This document shows positions 1 through 8,369 of a stretch of 64,000 bases of DNA, in pieces; position 1 is the stretch's first letter, and every line of letters begins with the position of its first letter. The stretch is from Anaerolineales bacterium UBA2395 (GTDB lineage Bacteria; Chloroflexota; Anaerolineae; Anaerolineales; Villigracilaceae). Below the pieces are notes generated by a model. It saw nothing but the letters and a program-made list of their open reading frames with translations, was not told where the DNA came from and made no database searches. The stretch lies in assembly GCA_002343775.1 (NCBI GenBank), contig DDSH01000031.1, positions 86,430 through 150,429 of the forward strand. Reading direction: 5' to 3'. Position numbers and translations under genes: made by a program.

Positions 1-321
1 CCCGAACAGACCGGTGTTATCGAGCAAACGCCAGCCGGTGTAGGCGTAGATCAAGTCCGCGAGGTTGATGAGTAGAAAGGAGAGGAAACCCCAGCCGATG
101 AGCGCGTGCAGGATGCTTGGTCCGAGGCGTAAACGAAAAACGGGCTGGAACAAACCGACCTTGACGATGAGTTCCCAAACCCGCTTCCAAATGAGCGACC
201 AATTCACCTTGCCCTGCCCGCTGGAAATGTGACCGACGATGCGCATCACACCTTTATATGTGAAATACAGCGAAGCAAGGGTTGCGATCACAAAGAGGAT
301 TTTTTCGACAAGGGTCAGCAT
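1..321 (-). CDS. Membrane-anchored Fe-S oxidoreductase, N-terminal part (truncated by window edge)
   Basis: The reading frame starts at an ATG at 321 and runs off the left edge after 107 codons without a stop. It encodes a hydrophobic N-terminal helix (residues 5-25) and a second membrane segment near residues 70-92 (ILHALIGWGFLSFLLINLAD). This layout resembles the membrane domain (nitrate reductase gamma/HdrE-like) found at the front of (Fe-S)-binding heterodisulfide-reductase-type proteins such as the EtfD/FadF group. The Fe-S cluster motifs would lie outside the window, so the family call is an inference. It lies downstream of the lytic transglycosylase gene on the same strand, separated by a palindromic repeat. 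Confidence 0.55.
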   Translation of the reverse strand, partial: MLTLVEKILFVIATLASLYFTYKGVMRIVGHISSGQGKVNWSLIWKRVWELIVKVGLFQPVFRLRLGPSILHALIGWGFLSFLLINLADLIYAYTGWRLLDNTGLFG

Positions 322-340
322 GGAGCCTCCGGTAATTGAT

Positions 341-450
341 GTCATTGCGAGAGCGGAGCGCAAAGCAATCTTCTGAAACTATGGAGATTGCTCACCTGCC
401 CTCGCGGGCGGTGCGAGGGTCGTCGGGGAAATCATCCTCCTCGCAACGAT
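341..450. repeat. Interspersed palindromic repeat, family A copy 1
   Basis: The element begins GTCATTGCGAG and ends CCTCGCAACGAT, with internal AAGCAATCTT and GAGATTGCT arms, so it can fold on itself. Related elements lie at 4645-4723 and 44563-44655. It fills most of the gap between the Fe-S protein and the lytic transglycosylase. The stretch 451-540 beyond it shows no gene. Confidence 0.75.
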
Positions 451-540
451 ATACTTTGGTAAAGTTTAGCACAACTTCATTTGATTGTCTCAAAATTCAC
501 GCATGACGTTCATCCCTCACCCCCGTTGCAATTCCAAAAT

Positions 541-2187
541 CTACTGGCTGATGTCGTTGACGTAATCCACCGCGCCGGAACATGCCCCCAGCAAATAAGG
601 CGAGATGGTGTCCCATGTCAGTGGCAGACCATGAGCGCCGTTCGCGGCGGAGACCGCTTCGGCGAGGCATCCGCCGCCCGCGTTGTAATTGACGAGGGTA
701 AATTTCCATAGGTCTTCGTAGGAAGCGGCATCGCCTGGGGAATTGCCGGTGTAGTTGTAGATGACCTGCCCGGTTTGCTCGCAGTTGGCGATCATCGTCT
801 CAGCAAAAACCCCCACAGAAAAATGCGCCTGTGAAAGGTCCAACCCAAGCGGACATTCTTCGCAGGTGGCATTCACACTGCCCACCAGAGCGCGTCGTAA
901 CTCGACCTGGATTTCTTTGTCCAAATTGGCATAGCCTTCGCCGCAAAGTTCCGAATCCATGACGAGCGGACAAAATTGATTGAAAAAGGAGCGGTTCCAA
1001 AACAGGGTGGTGTCAGCTCCGTTCTCGGTCAGCTGACCGAGCCCTACATCTCCCGCCGCCTGATAGATCCCGGGCCAGAACTGACTTTCACGGGCAAACA
1101 AGTTCTTGAGCAGCCGGGCTGGAACGCCTGTATTTTTCGCCACACTGAGGATCAACTCGTCGAATTGGTTCTGCCAGATTCCCACAGCCTCGCGCGACGC
1201 TTCCAACCCGCATTGGTTGACCACGTTCCCCGGAGCCAAACCTCCATCCGGGCAGGAACCGGCATCCACTGCGCCCTGCAAGATCAGGTTTGCCGCGAGA
1301 TAGGTATAAGGGATGTCGCTGCTGAGTTGCCCAGATTCCCTGGGAGTGCTCAACCATTGCGGCGCTCCGCCGACAGGCGGGAAAACATCCCACGAATCGG
1401 AGCAGGAGGCGACCACGTGTCCCTGCCATTGCGAGGAAAGAATGTCCACATACCAGTAAAGCTGGTCGGGGTCGCCGGTATCCACCAGCTGCACGCGCAC
1501 CCTCGCATCGTAGACGATGCTGCTATCTCCGTAGGTGGAATATGCCCAGAATTCAAGGTTCGCGCCGTCTTCGTCGGTCTCTGGGAGGCGGAATTTGCAA
1601 ATGCCGGTATCCTCACAGAAGAATTCCTCGCCGTTGTATGTCCCCTCGACGCGGATGATGGTTTCATTTGGCAATGGTTCCTGCCCCTCGATGACGATGG
1701 TTGGTCTGGTCTCGCAAATGTTCGTGGATGTGCTGTAGACGGGTTCGCAATCTTCCAGCGAGATCCAGGCACTGGAAGCGGGCAGTTCGAGCGCGATCTC
1801 TTTCTTCTTTTCCTCGCTGTTGATCAGGACGGCGTAATAGCCATCGCAGTTTTTTACGTCATTAAGAGTGCAGGGGGGTTGGGTGATCCACTTTTTGTAG
1901 ATGGTTTCGCCGCAGTCGCGATACACTTCCCCGGGCAGCGGCATACCTTCATGGTCGGCAAGGACGGAACAGGCGAACTTTTTGTTTTTCCAGGTGAGCA
2001 GATGCCATTCGAATGCGGTGTACTCCACTTCGATGATGGAGAACCGGTCAGGACCTGGGGGAGGGTTGGATTCAGCAACCGGTGCTGGGTCCACGCTGGA
2101 GGCGGGCGAAGCGCCAGAACTGACCACCAGGTTCGAGACGGCAATCAGAATGAGAAGTGCGCGGTTCAGCCAGCGGTGCTTCTGCAT
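541..2187 (-). CDS. Secreted lytic transglycosylase (SLT domain)
   Basis: A protein of about 548 aa likely to cleave peptidoglycan outside the membrane. The N-terminus has a hydrophobic signal segment (LLILIAVSNLVVSS) followed by a Pro-rich linker. The C-terminal third carries an SLT-type domain: ARESQFWP, with the likely catalytic Glu near residue 367, followed by GLGQLTENGAD, and later a YNAGGG motif typical of the fold. The middle (about 50-300) is Cys-rich with no family I recognise. I chose the ATG at 2187; a TTG at 2196 is in frame. A TATAAT lies just upstream on the minus strand (near 2210). It is the last gene before the repeat at 341-450 and follows ccmD. Confidence 0.75.
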   Translation of the reverse strand: MQKHRWLNRALLILIAVSNLVVSSGASPASSVDPAPVAESNPPPGPDRFSIIEVEYTAFEWHLLTWKNKKFACSVLADHEGMPLPGEVYRDCGETIYKKWITQPPCTLNDVKNCDGYYAVLINSEEKKKEIALELPASSAWISLEDCEPVYSTSTNICETRPTIVIEGQEPLPNETIIRVEGTYNGEEFFCEDTGICKFRLPETDEDGANLEFWAYSTYGDSSIVYDARVRVQLVDTGDPDQLYWYVDILSSQWQGHVVASCSDSWDVFPPVGGAPQWLSTPRESGQLSSDIPYTYLAANLILQGAVDAGSCPDGGLAPGNVVNQCGLEASREAVGIWQNQFDELILSVAKNTGVPARLLKNLFARESQFWPGIYQAAGDVGLGQLTENGADTTLFWNRSFFNQFCPLVMDSELCGEGYANLDKEIQVELRRALVGSVNATCEECPLGLDLSQAHFSVGVFAETMIANCEQTGQVIYNYTGNSPGDAASYEDLWKFTLVNYNAGGGCLAEAVSAANGAHGLPLTWDTISPYLLGACSGAVDYVNDISQ

Positions 2188-2236
2188 GGGAATCAAAAGG
2201 AGCCCGCTTTATTATAACGGACTCCTTTTCAAATAA

Positions 2237-2395
2237 TTACTTCTTTTTGTTTGTGTCCATGTCCTCAAGTGTTTCGAGGTCGCGTTTGAGGTTCCGGTTG
2301 CGGATGTACATGCTGAGGACATAGATGCCCATGGTGAGGAATGAGACGATATACCCTGCCACCATGTAAGAAGAAGTGTCGGGATAGGTTTCCAT
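2237..2395 (-). CDS. ccmD: CcmD-like small membrane protein
   Basis: A 52-aa protein with one transmembrane helix (about residues 11-31) followed by a basic, charged tail rich in Arg, Lys, Glu and Asp. This is the normal size and shape of CcmD, which joins CcmC and the CcmAB transporter in releasing haem-loaded CcmE. It lies 14 bp downstream of ccmC. CcmD sequences are poorly conserved, so the call rests on size, topology and position. Confidence 0.8.
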   Translation of the reverse strand: METYPDTSSYMVAGYIVSFLTMGIYVLSMYIRNRNLKRDLETLEDMDTNKKK

Positions 2396-2409
2396 TTTTT
2401 ATTCTCCGG

Positions 2410-3108
2410 TTACATTGAAACTTTGAGTTTGAGTTCTTCGACCTTGTCCTGCAAGCCGCCGATACGGATGCGGTGCCACATCAAGTCGATGAAGATGATG
2501 GTGAAAGCAGCAAAGGAAACGAGCATGGCGGTGACCATGTCGCCGGACATGCTGAAGCCGCCCTGTGCAGCAGCGCTTTCATTGCCGATGACAACCGGGT
2601 GAATGGTGCGGAACAGACGGATGACCATGAAGGTGATCGGCACACTGATGCCGCCCAGCAGTGTGTAAACTGCGCCAAAGCGGGCGCGTTTTTCGGGGTC
2701 TTCGATACCGGCGCGGAGCATGAAGTAGGCGATGTAGATAAGTTCGGTGATAGCTGCGGTGGTGAGGCGCGGGTCCCATGTCCACCAGGTGTTCCAGGCG
2801 GGACGCGCCCAAATAGAGCCGAGTACGATGGTGATGAAGAAGAACATGGTGCTGATCTCAACGGCAGCAACTTCGAAGCGGTCCCAGCGCATGTCCTTGT
2901 TGATAAGGTAGATGATACCCGCGATTGCTGCGAGGATGAAGCCGAGCATGCCAACCCATGCCGTGCCGACATGGAAATAGAAAACGCGCTGGACCTGTCC
3001 CATGAACAGTTCGGTGGGAGCGAAAACGAGCGCAAAATAGGTGGCGACACCCAACGAGATGACCGACAGGATGTCAAGAATGGTGAGTGCAATTGGTTTG
3101 GATTGCAT
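2410..3108 (-). CDS. ccmC: Cytochrome c biogenesis protein CcmC (haem handling)
   Basis: A 232-aa integral membrane protein with six predicted helices. The tryptophan-rich WWD signature (WNTWWTWDPRLTT, about residues 105-117) and flanking conserved histidines identify the haem-handling family. CcmC attaches haem to CcmE at the outer face of the membrane. It lies in the order ccmA-ccmB-ccmC-ccmD on the minus strand. The 128 bp between it and ccmB contains nothing I can assign. Confidence 0.92.
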   Translation of the reverse strand: MQSKPIALTILDILSVISLGVATYFALVFAPTELFMGQVQRVFYFHVGTAWVGMLGFILAAIAGIIYLINKDMRWDRFEVAAVEISTMFFFITIVLGSIWARPAWNTWWTWDPRLTTAAITELIYIAYFMLRAGIEDPEKRARFGAVYTLLGGISVPITFMVIRLFRTIHPVVIGNESAAAQGGFSMSGDMVTAMLVSFAAFTIIFIDLMWHRIRIGGLQDKVEELKLKVSM

Positions 3109-3236
3109 TGAACGAACTCCTTAAGATTTATGATTTCGGACGTGCGATTGCATATTAAGGGTTTCAACTGATTTTAAGCTTAACTGGCATAACTTTCGCT
3201 GAGAATGCCGGGGAAAATTGTATAGATTTTGGAGTT

Positions 3237-3926
3237 TCACTCCTCGACGACGTAGTCGAAGACCATGAAGGAGATGGCGATAAATACAATGTCGTAGACA
3301 ATGAGCAGGTTGAGTGGGGTAAGGATCTCGGCAAAAGGCGCGCCGGTTATGATCCCGCCGCTGGCTTTGACCGATGCCAATAACACCGGGACTGCCACCG
3401 GAAAGAGCAGAATGGGCAGCAGCACATCGCGGGTGCGCGTCTGCACCGACATGGCGGAGAGCAGTGTCCCGACGGCGATGTATCCGATGGAGCCAAGCAA
3501 CAGCACGCCAAGAAATTCCGGTTGGAAGATGCGCGTCTCGTTGTAGAGTATGGCATACATTGGAATGACGATCGCCTCCACGATAAGCATGAAGGCAAGA
3601 TTGCTGATGGCTTTGCCAAAGAAGATCGCCGAACGGTCCACCGGCGCAAGCAGGAGACCATCCATGCAGCCGCGGTCTTTTTCGACCGCCATCGAGCGAT
3701 TCAAACCGAGAGTTCCAGCGAAGGCGAATGTGGTCCACAGCACACCGGCTGTGACCGATTTGCGGACGTCAATGTTTAACTCCAACGCAAAGTTGAAGAT
3801 GAGGATGACCAGCATGGAAAAGACCAGCATGGCAGACAACAACTCACGCGAACGCAGTTCTGCGGCGAGGTCTTTTTGGACGATGGCAAACGTAGCTTTG
3901 AGAAGGGATGGAGCGGAGGGTTTCAT
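3237..3926 (-). CDS. ccmB: Haem exporter ABC permease CcmB
   Basis: A 229-aa membrane protein with about six helices. It begins with a cytoplasmic segment containing KDLAAELRSRE, typical of CcmB. With CcmA it forms the ABC transporter that drives release of holo-CcmE from CcmC. Its start lies 7 bp after the ccmA stop, which indicates a common transcript and probable translational coupling. Confidence 0.93.
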   Translation of the reverse strand: MKPSAPSLLKATFAIVQKDLAAELRSRELLSAMLVFSMLVILIFNFALELNIDVRKSVTAGVLWTTFAFAGTLGLNRSMAVEKDRGCMDGLLLAPVDRSAIFFGKAISNLAFMLIVEAIVIPMYAILYNETRIFQPEFLGVLLLGSIGYIAVGTLLSAMSVQTRTRDVLLPILLFPVAVPVLLASVKASGGIITGAPFAEILTPLNLLIVYDIVFIAISFMVFDYVVEE

Positions 3927-3933
3927 GTCTTTG

Positions 3934-4641
3934 CTATGACTCCAGCGACTTCTTGTAAAAATCGAGCAGGTTCGAGTCTTTGAAGTCCTCTCGTTTGGCG
4001 GAGGCGGCGATCACCCCGCGCGAGAGGATATCGAAGCGGGTGGCAAGGTCTTCGGCGCGGGCGAGGTCGTGGGAGGTCATTACCACGGTGCGTCCCTTTG
4101 CCGCAACCGAGCGCAGCACTTCATCCAGCATTTCCGAGGCGTCCTGGTCCAGCCCGGTGTAGGGTTCGTCGAACAGCACCACTTCGGGGTCGTGCAGGAC
4201 GGCTCGCCCGATGGCTAGGCGCTGCTGCATGCCGCGCGAAAAGGTGCGAACCAAGTCCTTGCGCCGCGCCTCCAGCCCGATCATTTCAAGCACTTCGGTG
4301 ATTCGTGGCTGGTAATTGGCAAGCCCGTACATCTGAGCATAAAAGTGCAGGTTTTCCTCGGCGGTCAGATCAGGGTAGAGCAGGGGCATGTGTGAAACCA
4401 CTCCCAACCGCGCGCGGACATTGGCAGAATCGTTCGGCAGCGAGTATCCCGCCACTTTGACACTGCCCATTGAAGGTCGGGAGAGTGAAGCGAGAATTCG
4501 CAGAAAAGTGGTCTTGCCCGCGCCGTTCGGTCCGAGCAGTGCCACAAATTCACCGGGCTCCACGTGGAAGTCCAATCCGCGCAGGATGGTTTTCAACCCA
4601 AAACGTTTGACGAGTTTTTTAACTTCGATCATGGTGTTCAC
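3934..4641 (-). CDS. ccmA: Haem exporter ABC ATPase CcmA
   Basis: A 235-aa ABC ATPase with Walker A (GPNGAGKTT, about residues 38-46), a variant signature (FSRGMQQRLAIGRA) and Walker B (VVLFDEPYTGLD). It partners CcmB. Two in-frame ATGs lie close together (residues 1 and 4) and either could be the start. The gene is separated from the upstream cytochrome gene by a palindromic repeat (4645-4723), so the cluster may be read as two blocks. Confidence 0.9.
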   Translation of the reverse strand: MNTMIEVKKLVKRFGLKTILRGLDFHVEPGEFVALLGPNGAGKTTFLRILASLSRPSMGSVKVAGYSLPNDSANVRARLGVVSHMPLLYPDLTAEENLHFYAQMYGLANYQPRITEVLEMIGLEARRKDLVRTFSRGMQQRLAIGRAVLHDPEVVLFDEPYTGLDQDASEMLDEVLRSVAAKGRTVVMTSHDLARAEDLATRFDILSRGVIAASAKREDFKDSNLLDFYKKSLES

Positions 4642-4644
4642 TTT

Positions 4645-4723
4645 GTCATTGCGAGGGTGCTAGCCGGGAGCAAGACTAAGGTCGAGATTGCTCCGTCGGG
4701 AAAATCTCTTTCCTCGCAATGAC
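4645..4723. repeat. Interspersed palindromic repeat, family A copy 2
   Basis: This element has perfect 12-bp terminal inverted repeats: GTCATTGCGAGG at the left and CCTCGCAATGAC at the right. It fits exactly between the ccmA start and the end of the cytochrome gene. Confidence 0.85.
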
Positions 4724-4727
4724 GTAG

Positions 4728-6605
4728 TTAACCTTTCCTCTTCAACGCGTCTTTCAACTCGTCGCGTCTTTGTCTGTAGGCATCGTCCGAGATCTTTCCG
4801 GCGCGGTGCAGGTCATCGAGGGCGATGATGGCATCCATCACGGATTCGGCGTCGCTGAACTCATCCTCCTCTGCTTCTTCCTCTTCCTCTGGTTCTTCGA
4901 CCTTGTTCTTGTCGCGCATGTACATCCAGACACCAGCGATGATGAGTACCACGCCCAACGCGCCGATGCCGATCAAAAGATTCTGATTCTGTGTGAGGTC
5001 GGCGGCGACAGCGGTATTTGCAGGGTCGCCGGAGAGCGTGAACTCGAGGGTGGCATCCTTGCCAACCGCGCCAGAGGTGTATACATGGAAGTTCGTGCCC
5101 TGCAGGTTTTGCACACCGCCATCTGCAAGGGAAACGCCCTCCGCTTCCACCCCTTCGGGCAGGTAAAGGACGACCTCTGCGATGGGCAGCAGTGCAGGTT
5201 GGACGATCTGGATCTCTTTCGATTTTGGCAGTGATGCGAATGCGATCAACCCGTAGGTCGCGTCGCTGGGGGGCATCGCAAAACCTGTATCGGTCGGGAC
5301 GAAACCCGCGCTGTCCTGTGTGGCTTCGTAACCGAGTCCGCTGGAGCCGTCGGGGAAGGCGATGAACGGAATGTTCTGGTCTGCACCCATGTCGATCAAA
5401 ACGGTTTTGTCGCCGCTATTGGCAATGCTGTACACGGCAAAGACCTGTGCTGAGTCTTCGCTGGCAAGGTCGAAGAAGATTTGCAAGGTATTGACCTGTA
5501 AGTTGCTGAAATCGTCGGTGGTTTCGTACACAACGATATCCGACAAAAGCAAATCGACCACGCCCGGGGCGACAACGGCAAATTCTGATTGATAGGTCAA
5601 GCCATCCACGACGACTTCGGTGAGGTAGATCTCGCTTTCGGTAAGCGGGGTTTCAAATTCGTATGAACCGTCGGGGTTGATCGTGCCTTCGACGGTCAAA
5701 AATTCTGTCGGTCCGGCGCTTGGGTCGCTTCCGTGGTCGAAACCGCGCAGGGTGATCTTGGTGTCGGCGGGAAGGTCTTTGCCGGTGCGATTGTCAATTT
5801 TGCCGGTGACCATGCCTGTGCTCATGGCGACTTCTTCGGTCGCTTCTGGCGTGACTTCGGCTTGGGGCGTGCCTTCGGCGGGTGTGGCTTCCGCTGAGGG
5901 TGTGGCGGAGTCGCTTTCAGCGGCGGCGGGAGTCTCGGTCACAGCTGCCGCTACCGGCGCGGAAGGAGGCGCAAACGTCAGCGTGCGGATGTAGGCTGCG
6001 ACGGCGTATGCTTCCTCGTCGCTGAAATTCGCGCCAAAGGCGGGCAGGTTTCCACCGCCCTGACGCATCATGTCCACGATCTCATCTCCCGAAAGCGCCG
6101 ACATCATTTGCAGGTTGTTGAAGACATCGCCACAGTCGGCGCAGGTTTCTTCAAAGAGGGTTTTGCCGAGTTCGAGTTGTTCGTTGGTGGTGTGCAACGT
6201 GAAGGCGTAATGCACCACATCCCAGCGTTCCTGGTCGCTCAGGCTGAGGAAGGGCGGCATGAAGCGGTCGATATTGCCCTGTGTGACGGTGGTGTACCAT
6301 TTTTCAGGCGCGGCTTTGTTGGCGTATTCGGGCAAGCCGATGGGAATGACCGTGACCGGCAGCTGCTTGCCCTGCTCACCATCGCCCAGACCGGTGTCGC
6401 CGTGGCAGGGAGCGCAGTTTTCCACGAAGATCGCTTTGCCGTTTTCGATGTCCGGCGCAGCGGAGGGGTACAACGGTCCCAGCGTGGGCAGCGGGGTGGG
6501 GGGGACGTATCCTGGCGGCGGTGTGACATCTGCCGCGAGGGTCATGTTACAGGCGGAAAGCAGGAGGGTTCCCAGGGCTAAAATCAGGATGTGGCGTAAT
6601 TTCAT
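4728..6605 (-). CDS. Membrane-bound cytochrome c lipoprotein with a degenerate second haem motif
   Basis: A 625-aa exported lipoprotein: the lipobox LLSAC puts the acylated Cys at residue 19. A class I cytochrome c domain follows, with CAPCH at residues 64-68 and a possible axial Met in MPPF (about 116). A second cytochrome-like segment (about 145-210) reads CADCG at 155-159, so the haem-ligating His is absent. After an Ala/Pro/Thr/Glu-rich linker comes a long beta-rich extracellular region (about 265-545), one transmembrane helix (about 550-570), an acidic stretch, and a C-terminal SHOCT-like helical segment (DLHRAGKISDDAYRQRRDEL). It sits within the ccm cluster and is a plausible client of the system. 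Confidence 0.8.
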   Translation of the reverse strand: MKLRHILILALGTLLLSACNMTLAADVTPPPGYVPPTPLPTLGPLYPSAAPDIENGKAIFVENCAPCHGDTGLGDGEQGKQLPVTVIPIGLPEYANKAAPEKWYTTVTQGNIDRFMPPFLSLSDQERWDVVHYAFTLHTTNEQLELGKTLFEETCADCGDVFNNLQMMSALSGDEIVDMMRQGGGNLPAFGANFSDEEAYAVAAYIRTLTFAPPSAPVAAAVTETPAAAESDSATPSAEATPAEGTPQAEVTPEATEEVAMSTGMVTGKIDNRTGKDLPADTKITLRGFDHGSDPSAGPTEFLTVEGTINPDGSYEFETPLTESEIYLTEVVVDGLTYQSEFAVVAPGVVDLLLSDIVVYETTDDFSNLQVNTLQIFFDLASEDSAQVFAVYSIANSGDKTVLIDMGADQNIPFIAFPDGSSGLGYEATQDSAGFVPTDTGFAMPPSDATYGLIAFASLPKSKEIQIVQPALLPIAEVVLYLPEGVEAEGVSLADGGVQNLQGTNFHVYTSGAVGKDATLEFTLSGDPANTAVAADLTQNQNLLIGIGALGVVLIIAGVWMYMRDKNKVEEPEEEEEAEEDEFSDAESVMDAIIALDDLHRAGKISDDAYRQRRDELKDALKRKG

Positions 6606-6668
6606 GAAAGTCCTCAGTGGAGGAGACCGGTAATTAGTAACTAGTAATTACCAATCTCCAATTCCCAG

Positions 6669-7178
6669 TTACTTTAGAGATTTCCCGCAAGACGGGCAGA
6701 AACGGTCTGTGACCAGCACGGGCTTTCCACATTTCGGGCAGAACCCGGCGGATTTGCTTTTGTGCTGCTTGCGGCGCGAAACGATCATCGCTTCGATATC
6801 GTCGTCGTTCAATTCGGCGGTGCGCGAAGCGGAGTCGGCGCGTTTGGCGGCGGCTGCTTTTTCGATGCGCGCTTCAGCGTTCGCACCGGAGGCGGAGACG
6901 GGAGCCACTTCATCGAGTTTGCGGAGAATATCCGCGCCTTTTTGCAACAGCGAAGCGCGTTGTTCGGGATAATCCTCAGCGGGGATCTTGCCGAGTTTGA
7001 AGTCGAAATCAAGTTCCTGCAGCGAGTTGATGACGCGGTCGCGTTCGGCTTGCAGCGCGGAGATCTCATGCAGGTTTTCCGCAACGACGCGGCGCCCGCG
7101 CTGGGTCAGCGGGGCATAGAGATACACACCGACGATGACCAGCACTGCCAGGACAAGAAAAATTGAACCTAATTCCAT
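6669..7178 (-). CDS. Membrane-anchored coiled-coil protein with C-terminal zinc ribbon (CcmI-like position)
   Basis: A 169-aa protein with one N-terminal transmembrane helix (about 3-23), a charged helical region likely to be coiled coil (30-85, with LQELDFDFKLGKI), and a C-terminal zinc ribbon with paired CPKCG and CPSCG motifs. The helix plus coiled-coil layout recalls CcmI-type haem-lyase partners, but the zinc ribbon is not part of classical CcmI. It lies 9 bp downstream of the ccmG-like gene. The function is inferred from position only. Confidence 0.6.
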   Translation of the reverse strand: MELGSIFLVLAVLVIVGVYLYAPLTQRGRRVVAENLHEISALQAERDRVINSLQELDFDFKLGKIPAEDYPEQRASLLQKGADILRKLDEVAPVSASGANAEARIEKAAAAKRADSASRTAELNDDDIEAMIVSRRKQHKSKSAGFCPKCGKPVLVTDRFCPSCGKSLK

Positions 7179-7187
7179 GTTTCCACC

Positions 7188-7754
7188 TTAGGGAAGTTTT
7201 TGCTCGATGACGGATTTGATCTCGTCGACGGAAAGGAAGGGACCCACCTTGACATAGTACAACACGCCATCGGGGTCGATGAAATACGTCTCGGGTACGC
7301 CGCGGATGCGGAACAGTTGAGAGATGCGTGTGCCCATATCCGGTCCGTTGTAGAACGTGATGTCGAACTTCCTCAGGTAGGCGCGCGCTTCCGGCTCGGT
7401 ATCCACATAATCCGCGCCGAGGAAGACAACCTGCCCACTATCCTTGTAAGTCCGCCAGGCTTCTTCAAGTTCGGCGGCTTCCTGCTCGCAAGGTTTGCAC
7501 CACGAAGCCCAGAAGTTCAGCACCACCACCTTGCCGCGAAACTCAGAAAGGCTCACTTCGCTCCTGCCTTCGTATTCATAGCCGCTAAAAAGCGGCAGCG
7601 TGAAATCGGGAATTTCATCGCCCGGTTGCACAGTCCCCTGTTGGCGTTTGCTGAGAGTGACGCCTACCAGCGCTAGCAACCCCACAATGAATGCCCAAAT
7701 CACGATCTGCACCCACAGGGATACGCCGCGTTTTGGGGTCGTTGTTTCAGTCAT
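7188..7754 (-). CDS. ccmG: CcmG/TlpA-type thiol-disulfide oxidoreductase
   Basis: A 188-aa protein with an N-terminal membrane anchor (about 12-33) and a thioredoxin-fold domain. The active site is WCKPC (Cys86 and Cys89) in the context VVVLNFWASWCKPCEQE, typical of TlpA/ResA/CcmG. It would reduce apocytochrome CxxCH thiols outside the membrane so that haem can be attached. It lies between ccmH and the zinc-ribbon gene on the same strand. Confidence 0.85.
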   Translation of the reverse strand: MTETTTPKRGVSLWVQIVIWAFIVGLLALVGVTLSKRQQGTVQPGDEIPDFTLPLFSGYEYEGRSEVSLSEFRGKVVVLNFWASWCKPCEQEAAELEEAWRTYKDSGQVVFLGADYVDTEPEARAYLRKFDITFYNGPDMGTRISQLFRIRGVPETYFIDPDGVLYYVKVGPFLSVDEIKSVIEQKLP

Positions 7755-7810
7755 GTCATTCTCCAGTGAAGACCGGGTGGGTGGTGTTACGACCTGCCCG
7801 GTCTGTGATT

Positions 7811-8302
7811 TTACTTTCGATTCTTCAACTCATCTTCGAGACGTGCAATGTACTCATCTTTTTGGGATGTTGAGCCCGCTTCTTCACCCGGACCTGAGTC
7901 CGCTTCTACCGCCCGGGGCTTTGTCCACGCCTGAAACGAGCGGAAGAGGATGAACGCCCCAGCGAGGATGAAAACCGGAGGAAGGATGTAGATCAACCAG
8001 TTCAAGCCGGTGCGCGGAGGCTCAGACAGCACGCGTGCGCCATAGTTATCCACGAAATATTGCTTGATCTCCTCCTCGGTCTTGCCTTCGGAAAGCTGCA
8101 AGCGGATCAACTCGCGCCATTGGCGGCATGCTTCCGTCGGGCAGACATCCAGCGGCGTGTTCTCGCAGACCGGGCAGTACAACTGCTTGGCGATCGCGTT
8201 GACTTCATCGTCCGTGGGCATGTCATCCTGAGCGAAGACGGGGCTGATCAACAATCCTGTCAGAACGAGGGCAAGGATTAGGATGTTGGAAAGTTTTTTC
8301 AT
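7811..8302 (-). CDS. ccmH: Cytochrome c maturation protein CcmH/CycL
   Basis: A 163-aa protein with a signal peptide (about 1-24) and a CcmH domain carrying CPVC (Cys43, Cys46) plus two extra cysteines (Cys54, Cys59), followed by a helical region and one C-terminal transmembrane helix. The ATG at 8302 is chosen because GGAG lies 8 bp upstream and the signal peptide then begins at once; the frame extends further but the added residues look non-coding. It presents reduced apocytochrome to CcmF. The extra cysteine pair differs from proteobacterial CcmH. Confidence 0.85.
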   Translation of the reverse strand: MKKLSNILILALVLTGLLISPVFAQDDMPTDDEVNAIAKQLYCPVCENTPLDVCPTEACRQWRELIRLQLSEGKTEEEIKQYFVDNYGARVLSEPPRTGLNWLIYILPPVFILAGAFILFRSFQAWTKPRAVEADSGPGEEAGSTSQKDEYIARLEDELKNRK

Positions 8303-8369
8303 AATATTCTCCGGGTCGAAGGTCTCAGGTCTAAAGTCATTGACGTTTGACTTTCGACTTTTGACCCGT

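Noticed and set aside
976..2217. Long open frame (413 codons) on the plus strand opposite the lytic transglycosylase
   Set aside because: It is antisense to a gene with clear signal peptide and SLT motifs, has no ribosome-binding site of note and reads as low-complexity shadow sequence.
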